DNA of 64,000 bases from Anthostomella pinea. Its lineage: Eukaryota > Ascomycota > Sordariomycetes > Xylariales > Xylariaceae. The translations under genes and the position numbers were made by a program. This document shows positions 23,380 through 34,900 of the stretch, one piece after another. The stretch lies in the NCBI GenBank assembly GCA_963556695.1, contig CAUWAG010000013.1:1736001-1800000 (forward strand), in the 5' to 3' direction. The notes beneath the pieces were generated by a model. The model ran no database searches and was not told the DNA's origin. It saw only the letters and a list, made by a program, of their open reading frames with translations. The stretch's first letter is position 1; each line of letters opens with the position of its first letter.

Positions 23380-24422
23380 TCGATTATGCTGGGAGGAAGT
23401 TGTACAATTGATACAAGGTGAGCAATACAGAGGCGAAAGAAACGATGGTAAGGACGAGCCGAGCAACGGAAAGAAAGAAAGAACCTATCGCTAGAGGTTT
23501 TCCTCCATTGCTCTGAGGCGAAGCACAGATTTACTTGTCTGTCTTGAGAGGTATCTGGAACGAGGTTGGTCCTTCCCCGGGATGTATCGGACGTCCAGAC
23601 GGAACGTTGACAGGACGAAGGTTCGTCTGCTCGACTATGCTTTGGTTGCTTTGGTAGATAGCAGAGGCCTCGGTCAATGAATCTAGATTGAGTCATGGCA
23701 GATCAGCTCCTGTGTCATTATGCGCCGCATTGTTGAATGTCACCCCCCTGGGTGTTTTATTGGGCCATCTGGACCTGGGCGACCTAGATCAGGCAATATG
23801 TCCCGATACAGGGGCTGAGGGCCTCAAGTGATGGCAATCCAAGCGCGCTGTTGCAAAACATGTGAGGAACACCAAACAGCGTCTTGCAAACGATGATGAT
23901 ACATCCATGGCGGTATCGCCGCTGTAAATGGTTCCAGATATCGATGCTACTGGACTCTGCCGCAACATCGAAGCCGACCATCAGGAGTCATGTAAAGTGG
24001 GTCACAGGGAAAAGGGGGGCCGGACAACGGCTTCGACTCGGACAATAATTCGGTTGCGAACACCGAGTTTGATTCTATCGACTCCGGCCTATGTGTCAAC
24101 TTGCGATGGCTCCAAAGCTCCCTGTAGTATTGTCTACCGTGCCGCTCGGAACTCTGTCCCGTCCGACTGCCGGGTAACAATGATCCCTGTTCAATACCAG
24201 TGTGCCTGGTATCGCTGGTTTCCGAAATGGGCACTCACTATGTCGTTACGAACGGCAACTAAGAGAGCTTAGAAGACGGCATGTTCAGGAGTTGCTCATT
24301 CCGAACAGTGAACAGCATCCTTATCAGTAGCGGACCGGAACCAATAAACTGGGTCATCTAGAAATTCTGTCATATACCTCTTTACTTAAGGACCCAACAC
24401 CTGAACGATAAGTACTCACACA
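23380..24422. other. Intergenic, no supported gene
   Basis: About 1 kb upstream of the FAD monooxygenase; only short overlapping ORFs are present. Presumably includes its promoter. Nothing else recognised. Confidence 0.5.
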
Positions 24423-26433
24423 ATGGGTCCCGCATCCTCACCACATGTCCTCATCATAGGTGCCGGTCTGGGCGGCATGACTCTCGCCCAGACATTACGG
24501 AAGCAGGGAATCACATTCGAGATATTCGAGCGAGAAGAGAACGACGATGCCCGACAACAAGGATGGGTCATTGGACTGCACGGGTACGGTCTCAGCACAT
24601 TCTTTATGTTCCCATCTCACATGGAAGACGCTGACCCTTTCCATAGCATGCTCGACGATCTCAAAGCATCGATACCCGACGACATGCCCCCTATCGCGCA
24701 GGTGAACCATCTTCTCCCTCTTGACTACGCCGTCGAGTTCGCCTGGTACAGCCTGAGCGGTGTGCCCGATGCCGGCAAGGTTGGCGTGCGGGACGACGGG
24801 TCCGGCAATATCATCCGAGCCCCTCGTCGTCGTCTCCGCCAGTGGTTGTCCACGAATATCCTGATCCAGTGGGGCAAGCGAGCGGCTCGGATCGAAGAAG
24901 ACAAGGAGTCGGTGACGGTGTATTTCGAAGATGGGTCCTCGGCCAGAGGCGACATCCTCATCGGCGCCGAGGGCGCTCGCAGTACCAGTACGTGCTACCT
25001 CCCCCCGCAGAGTAGAAGTCGCTCTGATTCTTACTTCCCACCCTTCAACCAGCCCGTAATCACATCCTCAAAGGCCAGGACCCGATCCCAAGAGCCGCCA
25101 CCGGCGTCGTGGGCGGCACGTGTACGCTCAGCGGCCAAGACCTGGAAGAACAGCTCCGCCTGGGCCACTCCTGCTACCTGGTCGATATGCCCCCCGTCCA
25201 CGGCTCGCCCATGTTCCTCTTCGTAGCCCTGCACGAGATGCTGCCGGACGGCAAGGCGGGCGAGTATTGCTTCTTCATCATGTGGCCCGACGTAGACGCC
25301 GCGCGGGACGACTTCTGGACGTGGAACGCTGGCGGCGAGCAACTCCGCGACTTCGCCATGCAGAAGAGCAGGGAACTGCCGGCCAAGTTCAGGACCGTCA
25401 TCGAGAGTTCAACGCCGATGGAGTCGCCGCTTCGGTTCTGGGCCCTGGCGATGGACTCGTTGCCGACGGGGCGGATCACGTTGCTTGGAGACGCCGCCCA
25501 TGCCATGCCACCTTGTAAGCAGCGAACCCTTCCCATCCTGTGCCTAGATCTGAGGCACGTTTCCAGTACACTGACCCGCCATAAGTCTCCGAGCATCCCC
25601 GCATTTACACCAAAATGCCCTACCTTTACGCTTTTATAACTAAAGACTTAAAGCTTTTTAAAATGAGATATTATAAGAAATTAATATTTGAAAATGTTGA
25701 AGTTTTCGTAACTAATTTCTAGATATTTATTTTCTTAGCGACTAAAATATCAAGAAATAGATATATAAAAGTAAAGTTTAAAATCTTAAATCTTAGATCT
25801 TAATAAAGCTATAAGAAATGTTTAAAAAATCGTATAAGTCGTAATAAAGTTATATAATATTAAATGGCATGTAATACACGTATAAGACGAGAAACCTTAT
25901 GTGACAATTTTTTTTTAAAATAGATATGTTAGAAAGTTATTTTTATCGAGAATTTAACCTTTAATAAAGTAACATTTACGACCTTTATCTTTAAGATGTC
26001 AAAGTTTTCAAATAAAACATTTTAATATTCCAAGTAAATTTAACTATATGTACTATAAGTACTTAAGTTGTATCTATTTTACTCGATTTATCACGATCGC
26101 GTAAAGTTGGGGTGTTTTGGTGTAAAACAGGGATGCTCGGAGACTTATGGCCGGGGAGTGTAGCTAACACCCGCAATACCCATAGTCCGAGGAGAAGGCG
26201 GCTACCACGCCTTGCAAGACGCGTTGAACCTGTCGAGGGCCATTGCGAAGATCGACAAGGACGACAACGAGAACATCAAGGAGCTGTTTGGTGGGTACCA
26301 GGCGGAAATGCTCGAGCGAGGCGCCAAAGCTTCAAGGCTGTCGGCCGCTGCTTTCTCGCAGTCCTGGGACAGCGAGGATTCGGGCGCTCACTACTCGTGG
26401 GGACAGCCAGTCGTGCCATTTCCTGAAGACTGA
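24423..26433 (+). CDS. FAD-dependent monooxygenase (salicylate hydroxylase-like)
   Basis: Exons 24423-24987, 25053-25514 and 26186-26433 join into a 424-residue protein, full length for this family. Intron 1 is 65 bases. Intron 2 is 671 bases because a 562-base inverted-repeat element lies inside it, but its GTAAGC donor, CTAAC branch site and CATAG acceptor are intact. Splicing rebuilds the conserved LLGDAAHAMPP|FRGEGG motif across the junction. The N-terminus has the Rossmann FAD-binding HVLIIGAGLGGMTLA (GxGxxG at about residues 13-18) with the acidic end FEIFERE; the GD motif is near residue 334. Such flavoproteins hydroxylate aromatic or polyketide-like substrates using NAD(P)H and oxygen; the substrate is unknown and no biosynthetic cluster partners lie adjacent. 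Confidence 0.87.
25582..26147. mobile_element. Non-autonomous inverted-repeat element (MITE-like) in an intron
   Basis: The element proper is 25584-26145 (562 bases), bounded by TA on both sides (25582-25583 and 26146-26147). Its termini are inverted repeats: the left end AGTCTCCGAGCATCCC continues into TTTACACCAAAA, and the reverse complement of the right end matches over about 37 bases with few differences and one 1-base gap. The interior is AT-rich and non-coding, as if RIP-mutated. TA target sites are characteristic of Tc1/mariner/pogo elements. Removing the element and one TA would leave a 107-base intron. The flanking GCCATA/TATGGC is also palindromic, so the exact border could be a few bases wider. 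Confidence 0.82.
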
Positions 26434-26737
26434 GTGCCCTTTTCGGTACTGGTGCTTTACACAGTGTACATACAAGTCTATGGGGGTGTTGTCTAGGAGC
26501 TGCGGCAAAGGGGAGTTCTTATGACTGACTGATAGGGGAGAACTGGACATACTAGAGATTTCACGTGTGTAGACTTCAGGCAGTAATGAGACACAACGAG
26601 ATTATATTTGTACATATAGTATTCAAAGAGACTGAGATTCAGTGCTGATGACACTGATCTCTCTCACCTCAGCAGGGGACACATATCCCCTGAATTACAA
26701 CATGTTCAGAACTCACCTGGAGTTTCCGAAGACTTAC

Positions 26738-27766
26738 CTACCACCCATCCCCAAGGTTCCGCCTCACAGGCAGAAGATCACTGCGCATCCCCTCCCCCTC
26801 CCTGTTCCAAGCCGTCGGCGCCGCCTCATCGAGACTCACAACCGGCACCTCACTTCCCGGCTGCGCCTCCCCCTTGAACGGCGAAGGATGAAAGTGCGTC
26901 CGCGCCGTCAACGGGATGCTCAGCCGGCGGCTCAACTGCGGCGCAGGCATCAGCGCCTCGCTTCCGACACACAGCGTCGAGGCCTTGTGGAGCGTGACGC
27001 CGGGGAGTGCGCCGCCGGGTGCGATTACGAGCGTGGGGGCGCGGGTGGGACTCTCCTTAACGAGGTCGTCGGTCCAAGGCATGCCTTCCTGGTGGGGGAA
27101 GGTCGGGCGGTCCGGGGTGATGAGCGTGAGGGCGCGGCCGCGGCCACGGGTAAGGCTCTTCTTGACCAGGTCGTCGGTCCATGACATGGCGTCCTGGCGG
27201 AGGAGATTCGGGCGGATTGGGGTGGTGAGGGCGAGGGCGCGGCCTCGGGTGCGGATGCGGCCGCGGTTGGTGTCTTCTTCTGCTTTGACTTCGGATTGGG
27301 AAGTCGGGGGAGGAGTAGGTGGAGGAGTTGGGTAAGGGCTGAGGAAATTCATTGGGTACGGAGTAGGGGGAGAATATGGGTATGGAGTTCGGTGGGCAGC
27401 CTCTTTAATGGAGAAGGGGAGGGAGACGAGAGACGCGTCTTCATCGAGATCGCCGAATGTCTCGTCAGCGAAGGTGCTGCCCTTCGAGAACGAGCTGCGC
27501 GCGTTGAAGAACTCGTCGGCGGTGTTGGTCTCCTCCTGCGTAAAGGTCTCGTTTGCGTCAGCGAAGTAGGCATCGGCATCGTCGTCGCCATTGACCCAGG
27601 CCTCGATTGCAGACCTGTCCTGGTAGCCAAGGGAGTCCTTGGGGAGACTGATGGATTCTTCAATCGGTAGATTTGGGAAAGTGTAAAGACCGGCTCGGCA
27701 GCCCGTGAGGGGGCGAAGGGGCATAGCACTGCTAGCCGATGAGCTCTCTTGGGCTGGTGAAATCAT
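26738..27766 (-). CDS. Hypothetical protein with internal duplication (342 aa)
   Basis: A single open frame from ATG at 27766 to a TAG ending at 26738. The N-terminal third is acidic (GDDDADAYFADANETF, then DETFGDLDEDASL). A Pro/Tyr-rich linker (PYPYSPPTPYPMNF) follows. The middle holds two copies of a unit of about 33 residues, each beginning RGRAL and containing a WTDDLVK core, with about 60% identity between them. The tail is Ser/Pro-rich. No known domain, signal peptide or membrane segment was recognised. Splicing at either end cannot be excluded. The composition and the lack of stop codons over more than 1 kb support a real, probably intrinsically disordered, protein. Confidence 0.55.
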   Translation of the reverse strand: MISPAQESSSASSAMPLRPLTGCRAGLYTFPNLPIEESISLPKDSLGYQDRSAIEAWVNGDDDADAYFADANETFTQEETNTADEFFNARSSFSKGSTFADETFGDLDEDASLVSLPFSIKEAAHRTPYPYSPPTPYPMNFLSPYPTPPPTPPPTSQSEVKAEEDTNRGRIRTRGRALALTTPIRPNLLRQDAMSWTDDLVKKSLTRGRGRALTLITPDRPTFPHQEGMPWTDDLVKESPTRAPTLVIAPGGALPGVTLHKASTLCVGSEALMPAPQLSRRLSIPLTARTHFHPSPFKGEAQPGSEVPVVSLDEAAPTAWNREGEGMRSDLLPVRRNLGDGW

Positions 27767-29314
27767 GGTGTTTGAATCTGTTGGAAGTGATCTCGAGGAA
27801 AGGTTATACGAGGACTAATATTTAGCACTCGTAAAATAACTTACCCGGTTGGTTTGGTTCGATGATGAGGATAATGTGATCGAAGTAAACCAAGAGTTAC
27901 TGGGATCAATGGATGGTTTAATAATCACTGAATGTCATGATTGTCCATACGTAGAAGGCATGAATAGCTTTGTGATCGACAAAGGCCATTGTGCGTGAGA
28001 AGCCCAAAGAGGTTCAGCTGGCTTCTCTGACTGAAAGAGCCAAGTTCTTGAGTGCCTAACTCAATGGTATAGTTGTCAAAGGGCTTTGTGGCAGTGTCTT
28101 TGTCGCGGAGACGCCCCTCTCATCAAAAAGGTAGGAAGGAGGGTATGGTGCAGCTCTGATTTGAAGCCAGCAGGTCATCGATGATTGCAGCTTGAAGCGC
28201 CTCACCGTGGCGAACTACACCGATGAAGCACCACTCTCTCGCCAGCCTGCACCCGACCCCCGTACTTCCTAAGAAGTTGTGGTCGGTGGAATGTCTGAGC
28301 CTGTGGAAGCAGGTGTAAGGAGACGTGCTACGAAGGAGAGGAGGTCGGCTTAATCGCTGGTGGCGGTTAAGCCGGCAGATCGGGAAGTCAAGTTGTCATC
28401 TGATGGATTGAGTTTTGGTCGTATAGGAGCCTCGTTTCGGTACGCAACATGAAGGTGTCGAGATGTGTATAAAAAAGGGACTCTCATGTACGGCCTATCC
28501 ATGCAGACAACGAGACGGTCAGGGTGAGCTATATGGCATGCGAGGTGGCAAAACCGAAACACAGGTTCACTTCGGTCTTCAGTCTTCCTGATATGCCGAA
28601 ATCTCACAGAACCTAGTGAGCCTAGAAGGAACGTGCCGTAGAAGACACCTTGCGCATTCGCAGCATCTGACCTCTTCCATCCTGGAGACTGGCGTCTATT
28701 TCAGAATTGTCGAAGGACGCTGATAACCAGGCAGCCACAATACCGAGTAGAAACAGGGGCGGCAAACGGCAGCGCCGAGTAGACGGGAGTGTGGGAAGGG
28801 GCAAGGGGGGCCGCCGACAGCCCGTCCGAAGGAAGCGGTCGATCCAGTCGCCACTGAGGATTTCACTCTAGACAGAAATTGGAAGCTGATGCCTCAACCG
28901 ACATCCGACAGAGGAGCCGAGGAAGGATTACCAGGCGGGGCTTGGAATGTCATACCGTCAGTTTTTGAAAGGCAACTACTGTTTCTGCAGTGGCAACTGT
29001 TACTATTTCTGCAGTAACCAGGTGACATCCATGGATCGGTCCGCGAACGGGGCGGCCCGCTGGACCTTTATCTTCGAATCCTATATCTTCTAATAACCCT
29101 AGGAATAGAAATGTTAAAAATGACCTTCCAGATACAGAAGTTCAAATATTCCAACTGACGTAACCGTGACCACTGATGATAGATATTGTCTGGCCACCTA
29201 TATAAGAGCAAATCACAAAGCCGTAAATGGCCTTCGACAAAGGACGAATCTATATTACTCGCAAAACAGCCAAGACGCATATCCCAACACCATCACTCCA
29301 CCTAGCCCGACAAT
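27767..29314. other. Intergenic, no supported gene
   Basis: About 1.5 kb between the minus-strand hypothetical gene and the small secreted-protein gene. Short ORFs only. A TATATAAG-like stretch near 29199-29206 lies just upstream of the secreted-protein ATG. Confidence 0.45.
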
Positions 29315-29740
29315 ATGATCTTAGCCAACCTCAAGCACGCTTTGCTGGCGGCGGCCGCAGCAACCACACTCCTTCCGCTCGTCTACTCCATGCCAGACTA
29401 GAAGATCCAGGCCTTCAAGGACAGCGATTGCAACGACGAGACGTGGTCAAAATCCGGAATTACCTACAAGAACGGGAAGGTGCCGGACTTCCACGATGTG
29501 CCCCAGGGCTTTGAAGTCACGGGCCTCGATTACTGGGACTCCACGGTGCGCATGTGGAAGGCCGACAGGAGCAGCCGTCCACTCAAGTTGGAATACGTGG
29601 ACAAGTTCCATTCGGACACGAATGGCAATTGCAAGGACTGGAATAATGCGTGGGTGGCTTGGGAAGTCACGGGCCCAAGCGCACCCAGTCTGCCCCTAAA
29701 TACTAGGACCGAGCGAGTAGTGGTGAGGAAGATTGATTAA
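29315..29740 (+). pseudogene. Small secreted-protein gene with an in-frame TAG
   Basis: The ATG at 29315 opens a classic signal peptide: a short basic start, then a hydrophobic core (LLAAAAATTLLPLV) ending in YSMPD. Codon 29 is TAG (29399-29401). The same frame then continues open for 112 codons to a TAA ending at 29740, encoding a hydrophilic, Trp- and Asp-rich domain with only two Cys, many aromatic residues and a WVAWEVTGPSAP stretch. No GT-AG pair of workable length removes the stop. The intact frames on both sides point to a recent nonsense mutation, a sequence error, or stop readthrough. A size of about 140 residues with secretion signal is typical of fungal effectors or small extracellular proteins. 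Family unknown. Confidence 0.66.
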
Positions 29741-30477
29741 GCCGCGGAACCGTCCTGGACTCGTTATAGGGGGTCTTGGTTGATAGGAGGTTGGTTCGAG
29801 ATATCCATGGTGCAGGATATCGTTATATATACCCATTTCTTCCTCAGTGCTGAAGCATACTGTTTCATATCAGCAGCACGACTTCACATCCGGCCATAAA
29901 ACCACCTGAGCACGACTGAGCTGATTGTTGATAGACAATTGTCATCATGGCACTTGTACGGCGCGTGCCTGTGACACCTGGGTTGCGAAAGGACCACTGT
30001 TTGATAGGACATTGAATGTACTCAAACAAACATTTCATGCGGGAGGCGACCGTGGAAAGAGAAGATATTCAGTACCTCCCTTTGTAGTCATACAAGAATC
30101 ACAATGGGCGAGTAGGACGGTGGATTATGGTAAGAATTTTAGCAATGAGGCAGCCGAGGATTATACCAGTACAATGTCAATGAAAACGGGTGCCGCGCAA
30201 GACCAGTTTCTCACGTCCCAGCAATCAACCCAGTTGACATACCTATGCTCGGATATGAAAGAAACTTTTGTTGATTCGGAAATTGAGAACTCGGGACATC
30301 ATCTGCCTCTCTACGTTTGTAGCCAGAAGAGGTCAGACGAATTTAGCTTCAGTGACCGAACTGGGTTCCTTGATCAAGACTTGCGTCCTGCATCCCTGAC
30401 CTCGGAGGAAAGCACCGTCACTTTGGGTCTCAGTCCAAGTTCGGCAACCGTTCGTCAGGTACGGATCATGGCGTGGT
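29741..30477. other. Intergenic; 3' side of the Stm1-like gene
   Basis: A plus-strand ORF of 189 residues spans 29925-30494, but it runs antisense into the end of the Stm1-like coding region and has no domain or codon bias, so it is not called. The interval should hold the 3' UTR of the Stm1-like gene. Confidence 0.45.
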
Positions 30478-31947
30478 CTAAGCGCCCAAGCTAGGGAACG
30501 CAGACTCATCGCTGGTGTTGATGTTGGCGTTGTCGCGGCCGGTGGCGGGACGTCCACCACGGGAGTCGCCTTGACCACGACCACGGCCACGGCCCTCGCC
30601 GCGTCCACGTCCCTCGCCTCGGGGAGCACCACGTCCTTCACCACGACCCTCGCCACGACCTTCGCCACGGGGACCGCCACGGGGGGCACCGCGACCCTCG
30701 CCACGGCCGCGACCGCTGCCACCACCTCGAGTGCGCTCGGGTTCAACGTAACGCTGGTCGATATCGATGACCTGCTTGGTCTTGCGCTCACGCTCCTTCT
30801 TCGCCTTGCCCGCAGAGGCAGCAATGAACTCGTCGTTCTCCTCCTTGGTGAGAGGCTTGGCGTTGGCCCACTTCTTGTCGGCCTTGGTACCCTCGTTAGG
30901 CTTGCGGATCTCGAGGTTCTCGCCCAGGGCAAGCTTCTTCTCGGCCTGTTGAGCGAGGTAGTCGGCGTAGGAGATGCTCTTGTCCTCGGGCTCGGCAGGG
31001 GTGGCATTGGCATCCTCAGCGTCCTCGGCAGTGGCCTCCTTCAGTTCGGTCTGAGCGATCTCCTCCCCGGCCTGCTCATCCTTCTGCTCAGCTTCACCCT
31101 CGGTGGCGCCCCACGACTGGGCGGCCTGCTTTTCGGAGCCACTGAAACAAAGTTAGTAGGTTGAGGGGTAACAGGGGTTGCGGGAAAATGTTACCTGGCG
31201 ATACCCTTGGCGTGCCTGTCATCTTGGTTTCGGGGGAAGCGACCGCCACGGCCTGATACATCGAATTAGTGCGGGTTGGCTGCAGAAGGTCGTCGTGCTA
31301 TCTCACCTCCACGCTCGCGAGCTCCACGACCTCCTCGAGAGCCGCCACGGGGAACCTCATCGGTAGCCTTGCGGTGGTTGCTGGCGGTGCCGGCGTTACG
31401 GTCACGGAAAGCTGCAGAGCGTATGTCAGTTACCGTTGGCTCCAAGGTTGTCGGGCCGCCATCGACGACGCCGCGAACTGAGCGCAAGCAGGAATGATGA
31501 TGACACTAACCTCCCTCGTTGCCTCCAGGTCCAGTGCGACGAGCTCCGGTGTTGGCGGCAGGTTGCGCAGGTGCCTGGGGTTCGGCGGTACGCTTGGTGC
31601 TGCGCATGGTGGTCTTCTCGACCGTCTTCACCGGGGCGGTCTGCGTCTCGCCCTCATCGTCGTTACCTAATCGTATCAACGCAGGTTAGTGATCGGTTGT
31701 CGGCTATTGACAGAATTTTCACCCGAGGTTGAGTGGTTGGTGGATTGCCATACCGAGAAGGGCGAAGAGGTTCTATGTGTCAAACGTTAGCTTAATGACG
31801 TTTGAAGGACCGAATGAACAAGAATCAATTGATACATTCCCGTTACTCGCGGGTTGGTACGCATGGCGGACACCAGAATGGGAGCTTCGAGGCGGGCGGG
31901 CAGCCGAGGTAGCTAGAGCTTCGACATACCTTTGAGGCGACCGACAT
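30478..31947 (-). CDS. STM1: Stm1 / SERBP1-family ribosome- and RNA-binding protein
   Basis: Six exons on the minus strand: 31947-31930, 31772-31754, 31666-31511, 31411-31307, 31252-31195 and 31141-30478, joining into 339 residues without a stop. The first two coding exons are only 18 and 19 bases (MSVASK and NLFALLG). Family signs are the start SVASKNLFALLGND, the middle RGG/RGR-rich block, a conserved SISYADYLAQQ motif, the KPLTKEENDEFI region, and a long C-terminal tail of RGG and GRGEGRG repeats. In yeast Stm1 binds ribosomes and protects them in stationary phase; the animal relative SERBP1 binds mRNA. The final EDE-poor, FPSLGA end is typical. All introns have GT-AG ends and frames fit exactly. 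Expression is probably high and regulated at growth transitions, by analogy only. Confidence 0.9.
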
Positions 31948-34900
31948 CGTGCCGCCGCTTTATTCGCCTTTCAGCAAGGCGCTGCTCCGGGGACGTCAAT
32001 CGCGTCGATGGGAGTCGAGATGAGGGAAAGGATACGGCCTAGCAGGTCATATCCTTGGGGGAAGGGCAGGAGTTGAATTGGTGTCGTCGGAATCCCGCGT
32101 CAGAACTTGCGAGGTTGGACTGTTGAAGGTTTGCAATTGCCCTGGGCCTGGGGAACTGGATCTGGAGTGGGCTCCTCTGCTCTGGATGGTCAATGCTCCT
32201 TTTGCACACAACTCAGCTGAATCGCTTAACGGAGCAGGAAAATGGAAATGTGGTGGAATTGGAAAATTGCTAGTTAGTGCGTGGCTGACTCAGCCAGTTT
32301 CCTCGGCAGGTGCGGGCAGCCGCCGGCGATAGGGTTTCGACACCCACCTGCACCTGCAGTGCCGATGCCAAGTCCAATGAACCTTCATGATGATGGCAGC
32401 TGGCATCGGTTGTCAAAGACCGCTGGTATACCCATTTGCGTTGCAGTGTACTTCAGGGTGCTACTGCAATGTGTTGAATCTCTTACCCATATGTATCAAG
32501 TGCACCTACTACCAGGAAGTCCCAAGATGCCGATGCCAATTGAGACAGCACTTCTCTTTCCGGCCGAGCTTCGAGCCCAATCGAGACCTCGACACACTCG
32601 ATGACAACCTTGTGCAGCAGCAGCAGCAGCCTCTCGCTATCAATTCGGCCCCATACCCCAGAGTCTTGTCGATGCAAGGGATGCGTACGCCTCCCACTGT
32701 TCCTACATGGAAATGCTATGTCCGACTCAATAATTAGCTATCTGCATGAGAGGTTATTCCAAGATTTCATGTGTCGTCTAGTCATGTACGCAACTAACGG
32801 GGAAAGGTACGCCTGGTAGAAACAATGTCCGAATCAGTGATGGAGTCTGGTATTATCCCTGGATGATGTATATATACATCAGACTGGTTTCATAGCCATG
32901 ACCAAGGACGCAGAAGAGAGGGAATGGAAGATGCTCTTCAACCCCTATCCTAGCCTCCAATGACCGAGGAGCATTATTGCTTACACACATATGGGTAGCC
33001 GGTAGGCCTAGAAGAGAACGTCAAGTAGAAGAATAGCAAGTATGATCACTCGTGAGAGGAAGAATGTCCTTCCGGACCAACAGCTGGCCATTGCTTGTGG
33101 GTGGTCGTGCGTGTGAATGTAGTGTAGGCGGTCAGGAGAGCCAGCCCATCTGAAAAGCATGTACTTCCTGTCCCCTTGGTTCATCACAGCTATGCGTTTT
33201 ACATCCCAAAAGCCATCCCGGAGAAACTGGTCCAGCTCGACAACCTCCTCACGCTCTGCTTCGAGTACAGCTTTGAGCTTCACCTACCACCCATGGACCC
33301 GTTTTCATGAGACCAGCTAACTTGTGGCCCGGACGAAACATCATCTCCTATCCTGACGGTCCATCAGCGGCTGCAGTATGCCAGGAAGCCGGGGATATCA
33401 AGGTAATAGGCGGGTCGGAGTCCTTCATCACATGAAGAGATTACGCTCCGTGGGCATCCACGCGGTTTCCAGCATATCCTCGACTCGGCATTGAACTTGG
33501 TAAGGTGGGAGGGACTCGAGCATCCAAAGTTGTTCAGACACTTAAGTTCCCCAGCTCTGTTGCTCGCAGTCTTCAAGCTCATCGTGAGTATCCTTATTGA
33601 GGGTGAGTATTGACATTGGCGTTGTAACGTAGGTAGTATAGCCACCTCCTCAGGGGTTCCTGCAGCGGCCGGAAATCTCGCAACGCCGCGCGGAGATGAG
33701 TTGCAGTCAGTGAATCCCGGAACTATGCCTGAACTCATATGACCTGGCGCTTGACTATGTTGTGCTTGGGTCGGTAACCGCTCGCCGAGAGAATCCGCTT
33801 GATAGCGTTCGAGATCACCACTCGAGATCTGGTGACATAAAAGTACTGAAGCCAGCCCGTGGATAAAGGAACGACTGCTGGTCTCGCCTTTAATGTACTG
33901 TATTGGCCAGTACAACGAGGTCAACTGAGTGCTTCTTGAACTCGAGGATGCTTGATGTAGGGTGTAGAGACGTAGAGAGCCTAACGCCGAGGCGGATGTC
34001 ATCACACGGCGACCATCATCGGAGTGCTACCGACACATACACCCCACATGCAAAAGCACCGGTCTCTTTTTTCGGAAAGAGTGTAAGAAGTTCGGTAGCC
34101 CCAAGTAGCAATGTATGGGACATCAATAGATAAGCCGCGGCGGCTATATTTATCATATGAGACAGCGCCGTGGGGGTTCGGTCGTCTCACCCACGATATG
34201 CAGGAAACCCTTTCACCTGACAAGCTTGAACGACTTGCATACGGCGTGGCGGCATGCGGTATCAGAAAAGGGCCGCACTTCGGTCGTGTGTGTGCTGGCG
34301 TCTGCATGCCTCATTGCATGAGCAATCGAGAGGCGCGCTGTTGCAACCCTGGTAGACGGAGCAGGTTCGTGGGGTGTCGGCGCCGCGAGGGATTATGGAT
34401 TTCGGTTGATAATGATTATATTCCCTTATCTCTGCCTCCCCCCCCGGCTTGGTAAGGGAGGCCTGACCCCAAAAGATAAGCCAGCCAGCTTGATACAAAT
34501 ACTCGTCGGGTCTCCCGTCGTTCTGTGGTATTCCCTAGAGTTTGGAAATGTTGCTGTCCTCGATAGTTCGTGGGCGGGTTCGACATTCCTAAAATCGGGA
34601 TCTGTGTGTCGCAGATGTTGCTCGCTGAACATGACCTCCGCAGGCTATCAGCGCCCCTACAACAAGTATTTGGAGATACATCTACAGTAGGTACCGACAT
34701 CTTACTTCGTCAGAGCCGGTCGAAAAAAGCGTTTCGTCCATCATGCTCATTACACTATTGAACCAGTCGAGACGGGTCGAAGCGGCTTATCCCTCGTCCC
34801 TCAAGTGAGGTTATCACGAGTCGCGGCGTCCAACCTCCCACCGGGACAAGCGGATCTCCACACACGGGCAAACCAGCAGATGAATCCCAACCTCGCGGAC

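Noticed and set aside
24423..26433. Secondary-metabolite gene cluster around the FAD monooxygenase
   Set aside because: No polyketide synthase, NRPS, transporter or cluster regulator lies next to it.
29925..30494. 189-residue plus-strand ORF
   Set aside because: It overlaps the end of the Stm1-like coding region on the opposite strand and has no domain or codon bias.
33364..34005. 213-residue minus-strand ORF in the gene desert
   Set aside because: No domain, no splice context, mixed composition; likely chance.
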